Assembly (NCBI GenBank): GCA_950022655.1
Contig: OX465583.1
Span: 14,283,298-14,347,297, forward strand
DNA length: 64,000 nucleotides
Source: Alentia gelatinosa
Taxonomy: Eukaryota > Annelida > Polychaeta > Phyllodocida > Polynoidae
Reading direction: 5' to 3'
The notes below the pieces were generated by a model. The model worked only from the letters and a program-made list of their open reading frames with translations. It had not been told where the DNA came from and ran no database searches. The number at the start of each line of letters is the position of its first letter. Within the stretch, counting starts at the first letter, position 1. Below, piece by piece: positions 50,650-61,357 of the stretch. A program made the position numbers and the translations under genes.

Positions 50650-52128
50650 AGGAGGGTTATTCTACGGTAAAAGCTTTATCTGATTTCACGGACGAAGTGG
50701 CTAGGAATATTAATATAGGATACTTAACAGGCAATGTCTTTATAGATCTAAAAAAGGCGTTCGACACCGTAGACCACACCATCCTATTGACTAAATTAGA
50801 AGAATACGGAATAAGGGGAAAAAATTTAGACTTTTATAAAAATTATCTGAAGGATCGTATACAGAAAGTTAAAGTAAATGGAGAAACTTCAGGAGAGGGG
50901 GTGTGGTCTGCGGTGTCCCGCAAGGTTCGAACCTCGGCCCTACGTTATTTTTATCATACATAAACGATGTGGTTAAAATTTTGGAGAATGTTAAAGTTAA
51001 GTTGTATGCGGATGATACGGTGATTTACACGCAAGGCAGGGACAAAATAGAAATTGAGAACAACTTACAAGCGGCACTTTTATTATTCGAAACATGGTGT
51101 GACCAAAATAAATTGAGTTTTAATGCCTCAAAAACCAAATACATGAGTTTCGGATCGACTCACAATGTTAAAAGGATAGGCCAAGTGTCACTGGAACTAA
51201 GTGGAACAAAATTGCAAAATGTACAGTCTTATAGATATTTAGGGGTAGCTTTAGATCCACCATTGACATATAAATTTCATATCTATGACACAATTAAAAA
51301 AATTACCTATCGTACTTACCAGTTAACCAAGATGAAGCCATACCTGGATACTGAAACTGCCTTGTGTGTGTACAAAACATTTATCATACCATATTTCGAT
51401 TATGGGGACGTCCTTTATACAGACGGCCCCAAGTATTTACTTGATAGTCTTCAAAAAAAGCAAAATTATTGTCTGAGAATTTGTCTGGGTGCCCAGCGAA
51501 GAACTAGTACTCATAATATACATAAGGATGCCATGACCCCATACCTATATGAAAGAAGAAAATGTCACTTAATGAATTTGATGTATCGGAGGTCACAAGA
51601 CCTAGTGTATAGGGATGTACGTAATCTAAACACTCGTTTATATGATGCACTAGAATTGAAAAGCCTACAACCGAATTGCCAGATCTACATGAGAAGTGTG
51701 GAGTAAATGGGGGCTAAGATTTGGAATAATCAAGTAGCATTAACTAGAAATACTCCGACCTACCCGCTATTTAAAAGTTTGACGAAAAAAATATTAACCG
51801 GGAGTATACCAACGTAAAATTAATAATGATGTCATGGGATAAAACATAATACCCAATTACTGTTAGAAGGCGAGATATATCCAACATCCAGATAGAGGTT
51901 GATGCATAATGTTTATTGTTCCTATTTTACCCGGTATAGGGAACTATATACACCGTCGATTATTGTTATGATGGATGCTGATGACAGCCGATGAAAACCA
52001 GCCACTGGCACCACAGCCAGGCTGACGGGATGTCATTTTATTGGTCGATGTTAAATACATGAATGTAAAGGACAAGTAGAAACTATGATATTTGTATACC
52101 TGAGGACCAATAAAGAACTGAAAAAAAA
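50650..52128 (+). mobile_element. 5'-truncated non-LTR retrotransposon (CR1/Jockey-like), poly(A) tail
   Basis: Begins inside the RT region (QEGYSTVKALSDF), continues to the ORF2 end at 51817, then a 3' UTR ending aataaagaactgaaaaaaaa at 52109-52128. It has no endonuclease part. Inserted next to the ctgcccct minisatellite. Confidence 0.88.
50653..51817 (+). pseudogene. Reverse transcriptase ORF2 fragment with frameshift and stop
   Basis: Motifs in order: FIDLKKAFDTVDH (catalytic Asp), CGVPQGSNLGPTLFLSYIND, YADD (LYADDTVIYTQ) and the thumb region. A one-base shift at about 50900-50905 separates the first block from GVPQGS. A stop at 51704-51706 breaks the end, after which MGAKIWNNQVALTRN...FKSL continues in frame. 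The protein is therefore dead. It differs clearly from the RT at 52761-54218, so it is a separate family. Confidence 0.9.
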
Positions 52129-52467
52129 GGAGTGTTGTTGGGTGGGCAGCCAGCGAGAGGGTAAGTTGATTGGGTGGGGGGGGGGAGGTTGTTAAGTAGG
52201 TTTGTGGATAGTAGGCATATTGGATCATATTGCCCCTCGCCATACTGCCTCTCGCCATAATGGCTCTCATCTTACTTTCCCACAAAGACCCTGACCCTCA
52301 GCTTTACAGCTCCTCCACAATACTGCCCCTGAATCAAATTGCATCAAACCATACTGCCCCTCACTTCACTGTCCCGAAGCTATACTGCTCCTGAACCATA
52401 CTGTAACTGAACCATACTGCCCCTCAAACATTCTCTCGTTCAACCATACTGCTCCTAACTATACTGC

Positions 52468-54390
52468 CTTTTTTTTGTTTTTGTAAAGGCTTTATTACTT
52501 CGATTCGTACAAATCGCTCTTCCAGTAACAGCATGGATGGTACAGAACAATTGAACAAGTAAATGGGTATATACATGATGATAACATTTCTCTATCACTT
52601 TCACAGAGCTTAACATCTGTTAAGGTAGTTTACTCATAATATACAACAGAATTGACGACAAATACAACCTATGTTTGTCATGATATTAATATGGTTGCTC
52701 TTGTAGTGAACATCATCATCATAGTCATATTCATGACGGGGCTTTATCTTTCAGTTTGTCTTATTCACCTTTCAATTTAAGTAAGATGCCTTTTTTAAAT
52801 AAGGTTTTAGACTCTTGATCTTGCATTTCTACTGATAAAGTGTTCCAGAGGCTCAACCCAAAATATACTGACGATTTCCTAAACTTTTCTTTTTTTGGAC
52901 GCGGCAAATAGAGCATGCACTTATTATGGGACCTGGTTCGTCTATTGTCTTTGTCTCGTTCTATTTCTCGTAATTGTGATATGTCCCTTAACCTCTTTAT
53001 TATTCCCAGTAATAAAAATCTCCTTCTTATCTCAGGATACTCAACGCCGCATTCGCTCAATAGTGTTGTTGTGGGTATAAATTTCCCATTTTGATATGCC
53101 TTTTTGAGCAGTGCAGTTCTCAGAGTCCGATAAATACTTCGATTCAATCTCGTTTTACTTTCCATCGTAGAGCCCTCTAATAAAAATGAACAATGGTCAG
53201 CAACTGGCAGTAGACAGGTTTTTACTACGGTCAAGGCGGTCTCTTTATCTATCAAATGTCTAATCCTTCTAAAAACTGCATTTTTGTCATTAATCATATT
53301 ACATAGTTTCAGCCCGTGTTTACAAAAGTTCAATTCTGAATCTATAATCGCCCCCAGATAGCTCATATCATCCGTAGCTTCAATGAAGTCGTTTCCAAAC
53401 TTTATACTCCCTCGATTAACTTTTTTTATCTTTACTTTACTTCCATGGTATACGATATTTGTCTTCTTTACATTTACTGTTAGTCTATTGGAAACATACC
53501 ACGATCCCAGCCTGTCTACTGCACTTTGTATTTTGTGTTCAGCCCTCTGTAAACACTTGTCGCTGGTCACGACTACAAGATCATCGGCGTACATAAGCAG
53601 GAAAACATTTTTAGGAACAGATAAGGGTAGGTCATTGATATAGATGAGGAATAACAGGGGGCCCAGTATGGAACCCTGAGGAACTCCAAAACCAACACTT
53701 TCCTTTTCCGAGGCGATATCACCATATTTAGTATATATTTTTCTTCCTCGTAGATAACTCTCAAACCATTTTATCGCACTCTTTCCCAATCCTGCTTCCG
53801 TTAGTTTATAAATTAATAGTTTATGATCTACGCAGTCAAATGCCTTTTTAATGTCGAAATATGCAGCAATAGAAATTTCTTTGTCATTATCCTTCTGTAA
53901 TAAATATTCTATTAATTTAAAAACCGCCCCCCCTGTGCTTCTATTTTTTCTGAAACCAAATTGCCCGTCAAAAAAGTATTCTATTCCCTCGAGATAGTTG
54001 TATAACTGCTGATGTACTACCCTTTCCAGGATTTTTCCTATTCCAATCCAATTTCCTATGTCGGATAAATCACCCACTTTTGGAAGCGGGGCTATCCGCC
54101 CACATTTCCAAGGTGAGGGAAATATGCCTTCAGCAATAAGCTTTTTGAGGATATGGGAAAGGTGCTCAGAACATGCCAAGAGAGAGTTATGCAGTATAGT
54201 ACAGCTCACCCCCTCCATTCCTGAGGACTTTTCTACAGGTATTTTTTGTATAAGCTTTATCGTCGTTTGATCTGTATATTTTTCTTAATACTATTTGAAA
54301 TCCATTCATCCTCTTGGAAACTGTCCTTTTTACTTTTCATCGGGGCCTTATCATCTAAGTATTTATTCAGCTCATTTTCCCATATTGCTC
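52468..54390 (-). mobile_element. Truncated non-LTR retrotransposon inserted in a minisatellite
   Basis: The 3' end is marked on the plus strand by ttttttttgtttttg at 52468-52482 (poly(A) of the minus strand). The 5' end lies near 54390, where cccatattgctcct resumes the minisatellite. The piece upstream of the long ORF encodes NELNKYLDDKAPMKSKKDSF and then EDEWISNSIKK, typical of the endonuclease-RT linker. It is joined out of frame to the RT at about 54285, so sequence is missing there. Confidence 0.9.
52761..54218 (-). CDS. Reverse transcriptase (ORF2 part) of the minus-strand LINE
   Basis: An unbroken 485-codon frame. Order from its start: PWKCGRIAPLPKVGDLSDIG, FGFRKNRSTGGAVFK, AAYFDIKKAFDCVDH (catalytic Asp), FGVPQGSILGPLLFLIYIND, LMYADDLVVVT (catalytic YADD), thumb, and the C-terminal SVYFGLSLWNTLSVEMQD...LFKKG. 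This is the target-primed reverse transcriptase of CR1/Jockey-type elements. Coding probably extends upstream (IQKIPVEKSSG) to about 54285. No endonuclease domain is present, so the copy cannot act alone. The intact frame suggests a fairly recent insertion. Confidence 0.92.
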   Translation of the reverse strand: MEGVSCTILHNSLLACSEHLSHILKKLIAEGIFPSPWKCGRIAPLPKVGDLSDIGNWIGIGKILERVVHQQLYNYLEGIEYFFDGQFGFRKNRSTGGAVFKLIEYLLQKDNDKEISIAAYFDIKKAFDCVDHKLLIYKLTEAGLGKSAIKWFESYLRGRKIYTKYGDIASEKESVGFGVPQGSILGPLLFLIYINDLPLSVPKNVFLLMYADDLVVVTSDKCLQRAEHKIQSAVDRLGSWYVSNRLTVNVKKTNIVYHGSKVKIKKVNRGSIKFGNDFIEATDDMSYLGAIIDSELNFCKHGLKLCNMINDKNAVFRRIRHLIDKETALTVVKTCLLPVADHCSFLLEGSTMESKTRLNRSIYRTLRTALLKKAYQNGKFIPTTTLLSECGVEYPEIRRRFLLLGIIKRLRDISQLREIERDKDNRRTRSHNKCMLYLPRPKKEKFRKSSVYFGLSLWNTLSVEMQDQESKTLFKKGILLKLKGE

Positions 54391-54805
54391 CTTACACTAT
54401 ACCGCCCTTACACTATACTGCCTCTCAATCATACTCCCCTTGATCCATACTGCTTTTCTACCATGCTGCCTTCAATCCATACTGGCCTTAGACCATACTG
54501 CCCCTCAATCTTACTGCCCTGAACCATACTGGCCCTAAACTATACTGCCCCTCATAGGGGTACTATGGTGAGGGACAGTATGGTGGAGGAGTACTATGAT
54601 GAGGGGCAGTATGGTGGATGGGCAGTATGGTTTAAGGGCAGTATGGTGGACAGGCATTATGGTAGAGGGGCAATATGATTCAGGAGCATTTTTGGTGAGA
54701 TGCAGTATGGCTAAGGGACAGTATGGTAATGAGCAGCATGGTCAAGGGGTGGTATGGGTGAGAGGCGGTACAGTTGAGGGGCAGTATGGTTGAGGGGCAG
54801 TATTT

Positions 54806-54935
54806 ATATAGAACGTCCTGACCATGCTGTACAATTCACAGAACGAGATGGAAATTCACAGTTTGTACAAACTGTAAATTATCATCGAGTTCTGTGAATT
54901 TTACAGCATGGTTGGACGTTATATATTTACTTTAT
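54806..54935. repeat. Foldback element in the minisatellite
   Basis: gaacgtcctgaccatgctgt + acaattcacagaacgagatg at the left pairs with catcgagttctgtgaatttt + acagcatggttggacgtt at the right, around cagtttgtacaaactg. A partial copy lies at 59226-59303. A palindrome tacggaccagtggtccgta follows at 54973. Confidence 0.85.
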
Positions 54936-55339
54936 ACCCGAAAGTTTTGAAAAAATCACTTATTTTAGTGTACGGACCAGTGGTCCGTACAGTATTTTTA
55001 CGTTATGCTGTGAAACGGTGCGTATTTACAGTATAAACGGCATGGGTACATAGTAATGTGGAGGAGGAGTATGGTGGAGGGGTAGTATGGTGGAGGGGTA
55101 GTATGGTGGAGGGACAGTATTATGGAGGGGCAGTATGGTAGCGGGGCAGTATTGTGGAGGGTGAGTATGGTGGAGGGGTAGTATGGTGGAGGGTGAGTAT
55201 GGTAGAGGGGCAGTATGGTGGAGGGGCAGTATGGTGGAGGGACAGTATTGTGGAGGGGGAGTATGGGGGAGGGGTAGTGTGGTGGAGGGTGAGTATGGTA
55301 GAGGGGCAGTATTGTGGAGGGGCAGTATGGGTGACGGGC

Positions 55340-56140
55340 AGTATGGGTCTGGGGTAGTATGGGTGGGGGCAGTATGGGTAAGGGGCAGTATGGGTGAGGG
55401 GCAGTATGGTGGAGGGGCAGTATGGTGGAGGGGCAGTATGGTGGAGGGGCAGTATGGTGGAGGGGCAGCATGGTGGGGGGGGGGGGGCAGTATGGTGGAG
55501 GGGCAGTATGGGTCTGGGGTAGTATGGGTGAGGGGCAGTATGGTGGAGGAGCAGTATGGTGGAGGGGCAATATGATTCAGGAGCAATTTTGATGAGGGGC
55601 AATATGGTTAAGGTGCAGTCCGGTTGAGCCCTAGGCAAAAGTGCAGTTGAGGGAATGTATGGGTGAGGGGCAGTATAGTTGAGGAGCAGTATGGCTGTGA
55701 GAATGTTGTGAGATTAGGATTGATGTACTCCTTGTCTGAGGGGCAGTATGGTGGAGGGACAGTATTGTGGAGGGGGAGTATGGTGGAGGGGTAGTGTGGT
55801 GGAGGGTGAGCATGGTAGAGGGGCAGTATGGTGGAGGGACAGTATGGTAAAGGGGCAGTATTGTAGAGGGGCAGTATGGTGGATGGGCAGAATGGGTGAG
55901 GGGCAGTATGGGTCTTGGGTAGTATGGGTGAGGGGCAGTATGGTGGAGGAGCAGTATGGTGGAGGGGCAATATGATTCAGGAGCAATTTTGATGAGGGGC
56001 AATATGGTTAAGGTGCAGTCCGGTTGAGCCCTGGGCAAAAGTGCAGTTGAGGGAATGTATGGGTGAGGGGCAGTATAGTTGAGGAGCAGTATGGCTGTGA
56101 GAATGTTGTGAGATTGGGATTGATGTACTCCTTGTCTGAA
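55340..56140 (+). repeat. 400-bp higher-order duplication in the minisatellite
   Basis: The block with caatatgattcaggagcaat, caaaagtgcagttgagggaa and gattgatgtactccttgtct occurs at 55568-55740 and again 400 nt later at 55968-56140, with few differences. Confidence 0.85.
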
Positions 56141-56645
56141 CGGTAGTGACTTAAGATTGATAGGGGCAATCGTCCCCAACAATTGTCCCCAAATTACAGA
56201 ATCTCATGAGATTTTGATTTCAGAGATGTTTAAATTCATAGGGGCATTTTGGTGAGACAAATGCACCCATCGATGAGAATCCAATCTGCTATTTTTCAAG
56301 AAACCCAAAGCCTTTGGGGAAAAGCCAAAATGTACAGCCTGCTGCTAGATTTCAGTACTGGGGGAAACATGTCAGGGATGTGAAGTACACCTATCTCAGG
56401 TACATTATGCCTACATATGAATCATGCTTCAGGTGTTGGAGGGGGGGGGGGGGGTCTAGAAAATGTACATACGCAATAGGGGGGGGGGGGGTCCATGAGA
56501 AGCGTATGCTGTGCAACGGGGTGGGGGCGGGGGGTGGAGGTGGAGGAAATTTTTCAGGAAAATCTGCGAACGTACTTTATGGATGGCCCCTATGAGCAGG
56601 TCCATGGCTCTAATACCCTGATATAAAGAACAGCCGCAGAAATGT
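56141..56645. other. Intergenic stretch with G-runs
   Basis: Four G-tracts of 8 or more at 56442-56560 (ggaggggggggggggggtc and others). These could form quadruplexes. No gene. Confidence 0.45.
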
Positions 56646-56651
56646 TCAATT

Positions 56652-56708
<57 letters not shown>

Positions 56709-57053
56709 CAAGACTAAAACCTTCATTTCAGCCATTAAGTTAGGGGATACCTCGCCCTTCAAAGCTTGTAGCTCTCGTCTGCATTCCAGGTTTTCGTTTC
56801 TGATCGAAGCAATTGTCTCACGGGGCAATTGGTCAGTATTTTTCGAAACGCCATCAAATCCACTGGTGGTACCGCCAGTGGCACCGTCGCCATCTTCGCA
56901 GTCATGAAGACTCTTTTCCAGGACTTCGGTGATTTTATCCAAGGCTGTGACCCGTTTTTCCCCAGTCACTATACATTTTGGACATCCTTTGCGGAATGAA
57001 AGGCCGTCGTAGTTGAGACCACAAACTGTGCAAATGGCCATGGCAAATAGCAT
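56646..57053 (-). CDS. Unidentified ORF with a CxxC...CxxC motif and coiled-coil-like C-terminus
   Basis: The frame starts MLFAMAICTVCGLNYDG; the second Met (57041) has the better context (gccATGG). CTVC and CPKC 15 residues later could form a zinc-ribbon-like site. The remainder has heptad-like stretches (ALDKITEVLEKSLHD; IASIRNENLECRRELQALK). The frame then runs into a (TA)n tract, reading IYIY, so the true 3' end must be a splice site before 56705 or the ORF is broken. A retrotransposon ORF1-type protein is one possibility. No upstream promoter is evident. Confidence 0.35.
56652..56705 (+). repeat. (TA)n microsatellite
   Basis: About 25 uninterrupted TA units; defines the broken end of the minus-strand ORF at 56646-57053. 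Confidence 0.95.
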
Positions 57054-58084
57054 TAGTCATTGTAAAACAGCGGCATACCGTAGCATTGTGGTATCGCGTC
57101 CGTTCCGGAAAAAAACTGGATGAGAAGTACACTGGCCACCCGAGCTACACTACGTTAGCTCTGGTCACATTAAATTGACAGGGGCCTTGACATGGCGTGG
57201 TAGCGGGTATCTCATCCCATTGCAGTGGGTAAAGGAACTCTACTTTAACTATTTTTCGATTGGGAGGTTTGTTTTACTCTGTGTATCTATTTTTACTCTG
57301 TGGTCCGACCACTCTCTGGCCATGCCCCCTTGACCCTGCCATGACCCACATTCTTACCCTGTAAGTCACTTTTCCATGTTCTCATCTTCTTTTAATGTGT
57401 ATTTTTAATAAAATGGTCACAGAGATAAGGTTCTTTGCCAATTTATTAACATATGGAGAATTCTTTGCATGTATTTTGGATCCCAGAATCTATGCAGGAC
57501 AAACTGGTTTGGCCCGAGAGTGAGAATCCGTGGACACGTCCGTGGTTTAATGTTACCAACCTCTAAGTTGGAACATAGTGTAGACAGAGGTGGCGGCCAA
57601 TCTAGATGAGAAGTGACGCTCTGATTGATAAATGAGCGAGGTGGCGCTTGTGGCGCTAGATGATTTGAGTGGTAGCCGTTTGGTGGCCCCTGAGTTTATA
57701 GTTAGATACAATTTTCTCTCTTTATCTTAACAATATATATATAATATTTATATAAGGAGTCTTTCACAAATATATATTACACACTACCTTATTTCATTAT
57801 AATCTGATTCTAATTAAAATAGTCAACACCCAAATCGCACATCGGACTGCTAGGTAAAACCTAGGGGTTATTGAACGAGGTCAGAGAATATTATGAGAAA
57901 ACGTGGTTACTGAGCCGGTACGGGAGGCCGTTCAAGGTCATTTGATGAAAAAATACGGCTCGACACCGTAAATGACCGAGAACGGACACTGTACGTTTTC
58001 TTATTACCGACACTGTACGTTTTCTTATTACAATACACAACCACTCATTTAGAACGCCGTTTTATTAACTTTTCTACTCCACGG
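57054..58084. other. Intergenic stretch
   Basis: No supported gene. It contains a 24-bp tandem pair (57985-58032, gacactgtacgttttcttat). ctggccacccgagc occurs at 57132 and again at about 58727, possibly the ends of an unrecognised unit. Confidence 0.4.
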
Positions 58085-58357
58085 TTGAAACTACCCAGAA
58101 ACTACCCAGAAACACCCACAACAGTCGACGTAATGCCGGATTTAAATTCTGTGGCGACAGATGACGCTAGTTCTCGGGTAACTAACCACTACAATATTAC
58201 GTTGGCAATGCAGCGTGTTTCAGTCGCCCAAAAAACTCTAACCCAAGAAGCACAACTCTATGGAACTTCCGGGTATCAGACTAGACAGTGGCGCCTCACA
58301 GTGGTTGGCCTGTATGAACTAAAATTTACAGGTGCTTCAGCATATCCGACATTCTGA
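58085..58357 (+). CDS. Small hypothetical ORF (90 codons)
   Basis: Open from MKLPRNYPETPTTVDVMPDL to ASAYPTF. There are no recognised motifs, no signal peptide and no membrane segment. Flanking sequence shows no splice or promoter signal that I trust. It may be a chance frame. Confidence 0.15.
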   Translation: MKLPRNYPETPTTVDVMPDLNSVATDDASSRVTNHYNITLAMQRVSVAQKTLTQEAQLYGTSGYQTRQWRLTVVGLYELKFTGASAYPTF

Positions 58358-60054
58358 ACATGATGAATATTAAAGGTATTACTAAAGTTGCAATGCTGAA
58401 TTTTGATCAATCAATTTAACACATATACCGTTTCAAGATTTTCACAAGATAAAGCATATTATCTACAAAATGTGATATAAGTAAAGCACATAACTACCCT
58501 TTTCCCGCTCACGAACGGCACACGGAAGTATGCCACATCACAAGTAACCTCTTACCTGTTTCAGAACCTGACTACTTTGATTCAAATACAAAATAGCCAC
58601 AAGAAACACACCCAAGCCTGTTTATATATCTGTTAATGACTGTGTATCATGTAGAATTGTTGAATTGCTAAATACAATAGAAACAGGTATGAGAGTATTT
58701 CACGTCTTGGGTACTCTGGCCACCCGAGCAAACGTTTGCTACATACGTTTTGTCAGTCCAGCATAACAATTTTTAAATCTAGGGCTACCAGAAGTAATAA
58801 CAAATAAATAAATTATGTATTTGGTTGTTTTCTGGGTTCTCACGTATCAAAATATGATGTATACTTTGAATATTATAGGCCTACACTTTCAACAAGTCGG
58901 ACATAGTTAAAGGTACTTAAGGGAAACTAGTTAACCTAATTGGGACGGGTCCTCGTCCCGCGTTAACTTCACTAAAACTACCGCATGAGCTCGTAGAGCG
59001 AATGCGGTAGTTTTAGAGAAAGTAACAAAGCACGAGCACCCACAATTATTAGGTTAACAAGTTTCACTTGTACTATACACCTCTAAATATTTGTAAATAT
59101 TCAATAACTTACCAAAATAAGTCGATGTCGAAGCGAAAATCAAACTAGACTGGTAGTGCGGAAGTCACTTCCTGCTACTAACTTAAGCAAGTTCCCCGGT
59201 CCAGTTTAGTTTAGTTTGCTCGAGCAATGCATTGTGTCCGTACAAACTGTAAATTACCATCTCGTTCTGTGAATTGTACAGCATGGTCAGGACGTTCTAT
59301 ATAAGTACTATACACCCATGCCCCAAAATACTTAAAATACCAACCTCTGCTGTGCATTTGGTAGTTAAGCCATACCAGTATACTGTGCCGGTATGGAGTC
59401 ATGCCACCATACTTTGAAGACTCAATCTGATTGGTTTAAAAAATTATCTGACTTATTTATGAAGTGATGCCATGGATGTCGCGATGCCTTGCGTAAACGA
59501 TTAATGCAAAATGTAAACAAAGTCGGTCGTATGAAAAGATTTCTAGAAACATATGATATTTATATCTATGACTGAAATAGTGATTTACAGCCATCTAACA
59601 ACTAGCATATGAAACGTCTCCATATGAAGATATGTAGCAACACCAATATGTGTATGAGCGGAAATACCAAACTAGATTATAAATAATGAAGATCCGGACA
59701 AAAAAAACAGACAGAATATTGATAAATAATATCATGAGACTAATATTTGCAAAGAAAATAATTTTCTATGAGTTTGAATTCTATTTACGAAAACGTGGCT
59801 ATGAATATTGCGGGGGGATGTGCCCGTTGCGCATGTGCAAGAATATGTAAAATTTTACAGAAAAATATTACAGAATTTATACTATACCCGTAGCAGCGGG
59901 TAGTATTTCACAGACGTTCGCTCATGGGTGCATAGTAACAACAACAAAATTGAATGACATCTTTCTGTGTCATAAATATAGTTTTTCCAATATGATACCT
60001 CTATTATGATACAAAGTCACCATAAGATATTCCATACAACATAAGAACAAAACA
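58358..60054. other. Intergenic stretch with a foldback
   Basis: A foldback at about 58930-59065 (ttaacctaattgggacggg ... caattattaggttaac; inner actaaaactaccgcat / atgcggtagtttta). A partial copy of the 54806 foldback lies at 59226-59303. Otherwise AT-rich and without genes. Confidence 0.5.
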
Positions 60055-60222
60055 TTATTTATCCATGGTATACAAAGACCCCATTAAAAATGTAAGGTGG
60101 CTCTGTAAAAACTCGAGGTTGATGTCGTAATACACACGCTAGCGCGCGTGTATTACTACGCGTCAACCGCTCGTGGTTTAAAAACGCCTATCCACAAAAT
60201 CATCGTTTACTCTCTATGAATT
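60055..60222 (+). repeat. Family C element, internally deleted copy 9
   Basis: ttatttatccatggtataca at the left, then gtcgtaatacacacgctagc, tactacgcgtcaaccgctcg + tggttta, and ccacaaaatcatcg at the right. Same word group as 10615-11020. Confidence 0.7.
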
Positions 60223-60878
60223 CCCTTTCAAGCTGCAATAAAGGTACTTCTACTCTCCTGGTCATGCCAATATAAGCACAGAGGCAATGCCCTTGTCTGA
60301 ACCTTTCTCTGAAATAAAATGGCATCTTTCATTCAGTTAAAACACATTTTTATACATCAGTATGGTCAACATTAGCTGGTGTTTGCTGCATAGCGACGCC
60401 CTCTGGTCTCCATCTGAAATTAAGCAATTAAAATACCCTCCATTATTGTCCCTATAAGTTTCTCACAAATGCTAGAATGTTATAGATAGTGAAAGAGGAT
60501 TACCCTCAAGCTAAACTCACACAGAAGCAGAAAGACCTCTAACTGTTCCAAGAAAAGAAGTGTTAATAAATGGAAGCTAACTCTTACCGACCCCTTCTAA
60601 ACCGTGTTTCAGACATATAATCTTTAATTTTCACCAGTTCAATGCAGGTAGTACGTAAAATGAATAGATGCTTATACAAATATTTGAAACGTAGTCACAG
60701 TTCTAATTCCAAAATAAATGATGAGCATAGATAAAGTAAATCTGTTTGAATAGTTCCGATTCTTCAAGGTATATTTACCTTAAACTTTAGCTTGCACCCG
60801 AGTTGCGGTAGTCAGAACTCACTTCATTTGCACTTAACCAACACGAATCCCCATCAAGAAAGCTGACATGCTGAATTA
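60223..60878. other. Intergenic stretch without recognised content
   Basis: No gene, RNA gene or repeat recognised. Confidence 0.3.
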
Positions 60879-61357
60879 TTATTTTTTTTTTTTTCATGAG
60901 AAAAGAGGAATTATTTACATAAGACATTCTGCTGTCTAGCAGGTTTTGTTTGCCTTCTATGATCTTTTACATTTGTCAATCCGGGAACAAGTCGAACATA
61001 GCATACTTGATGCAAATAATACATAAGTACAATTGTAAAGTGTACATGGTATGAGATGAGATGGTAAGTGAAATGACACAGGACATAACTATACATATAC
61101 AATTACAATTAGGTTACCGTAGTCAGCGCCTTTACATTCAACTTCACATATTTCTTATACTGATAGATAGAGCTATTCTGAACATCGATTGGTAGTGCAT
61201 TCCACAATTCCATACCTTGGTACATGGGGTTTCGTTTGTAAAAAGATGTTCTTGGTCTTTTTAATGTTAGCTGTCTTTTAACTTGTGATCGGGTTCTAGG
61301 GTTAGGACATGACAATACATTCTTTGTGAATGTATTGTCATGTCCTAACCCTAGAAC
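60879..61357 (-). pseudogene. Non-LTR retrotransposon 3' remnant with inverted 5' end
   Basis: Minus-strand frame 61315-61109 reads PNPRTRSQVKRQLTLKRPRT, then FYKRNPMYQGMELWNALPID and YKKYVKLNVKALTTVT, the C-terminal pattern of ORF2. Poly(T) on the plus strand at 60879-60894 marks the tail. At the other end, 61293-61322 and 61328-61357 are perfect 30-bp inverted arms (gttctagggttaggacatga...). Confidence 0.65.

Larger units (their letters stand above)
52205..56115. repeat. 15-bp-type minisatellite (GGGGCAGTATGGTGGA) with strand switch
   Basis: At 52230-52465 and 54386-54550 the plus strand reads catactgcccctc. From about 54556 to 54805 and 55060-56110 it reads ggggcagtatggtgga. The turn is at ctatactgcccctcatagggg. 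The LINE (52468-54390) and a foldback (54806-54935) interrupt it. The long open frames here on both strands are repeat artefacts. Confidence 0.92.

Noticed and set aside
54998..56182. Overlapping proline- or tyrosine-rich frames in the ggggcagtatgg array
   Set aside because: 15-bp units keep several frames open; composition only, with no start, splice or domain evidence.
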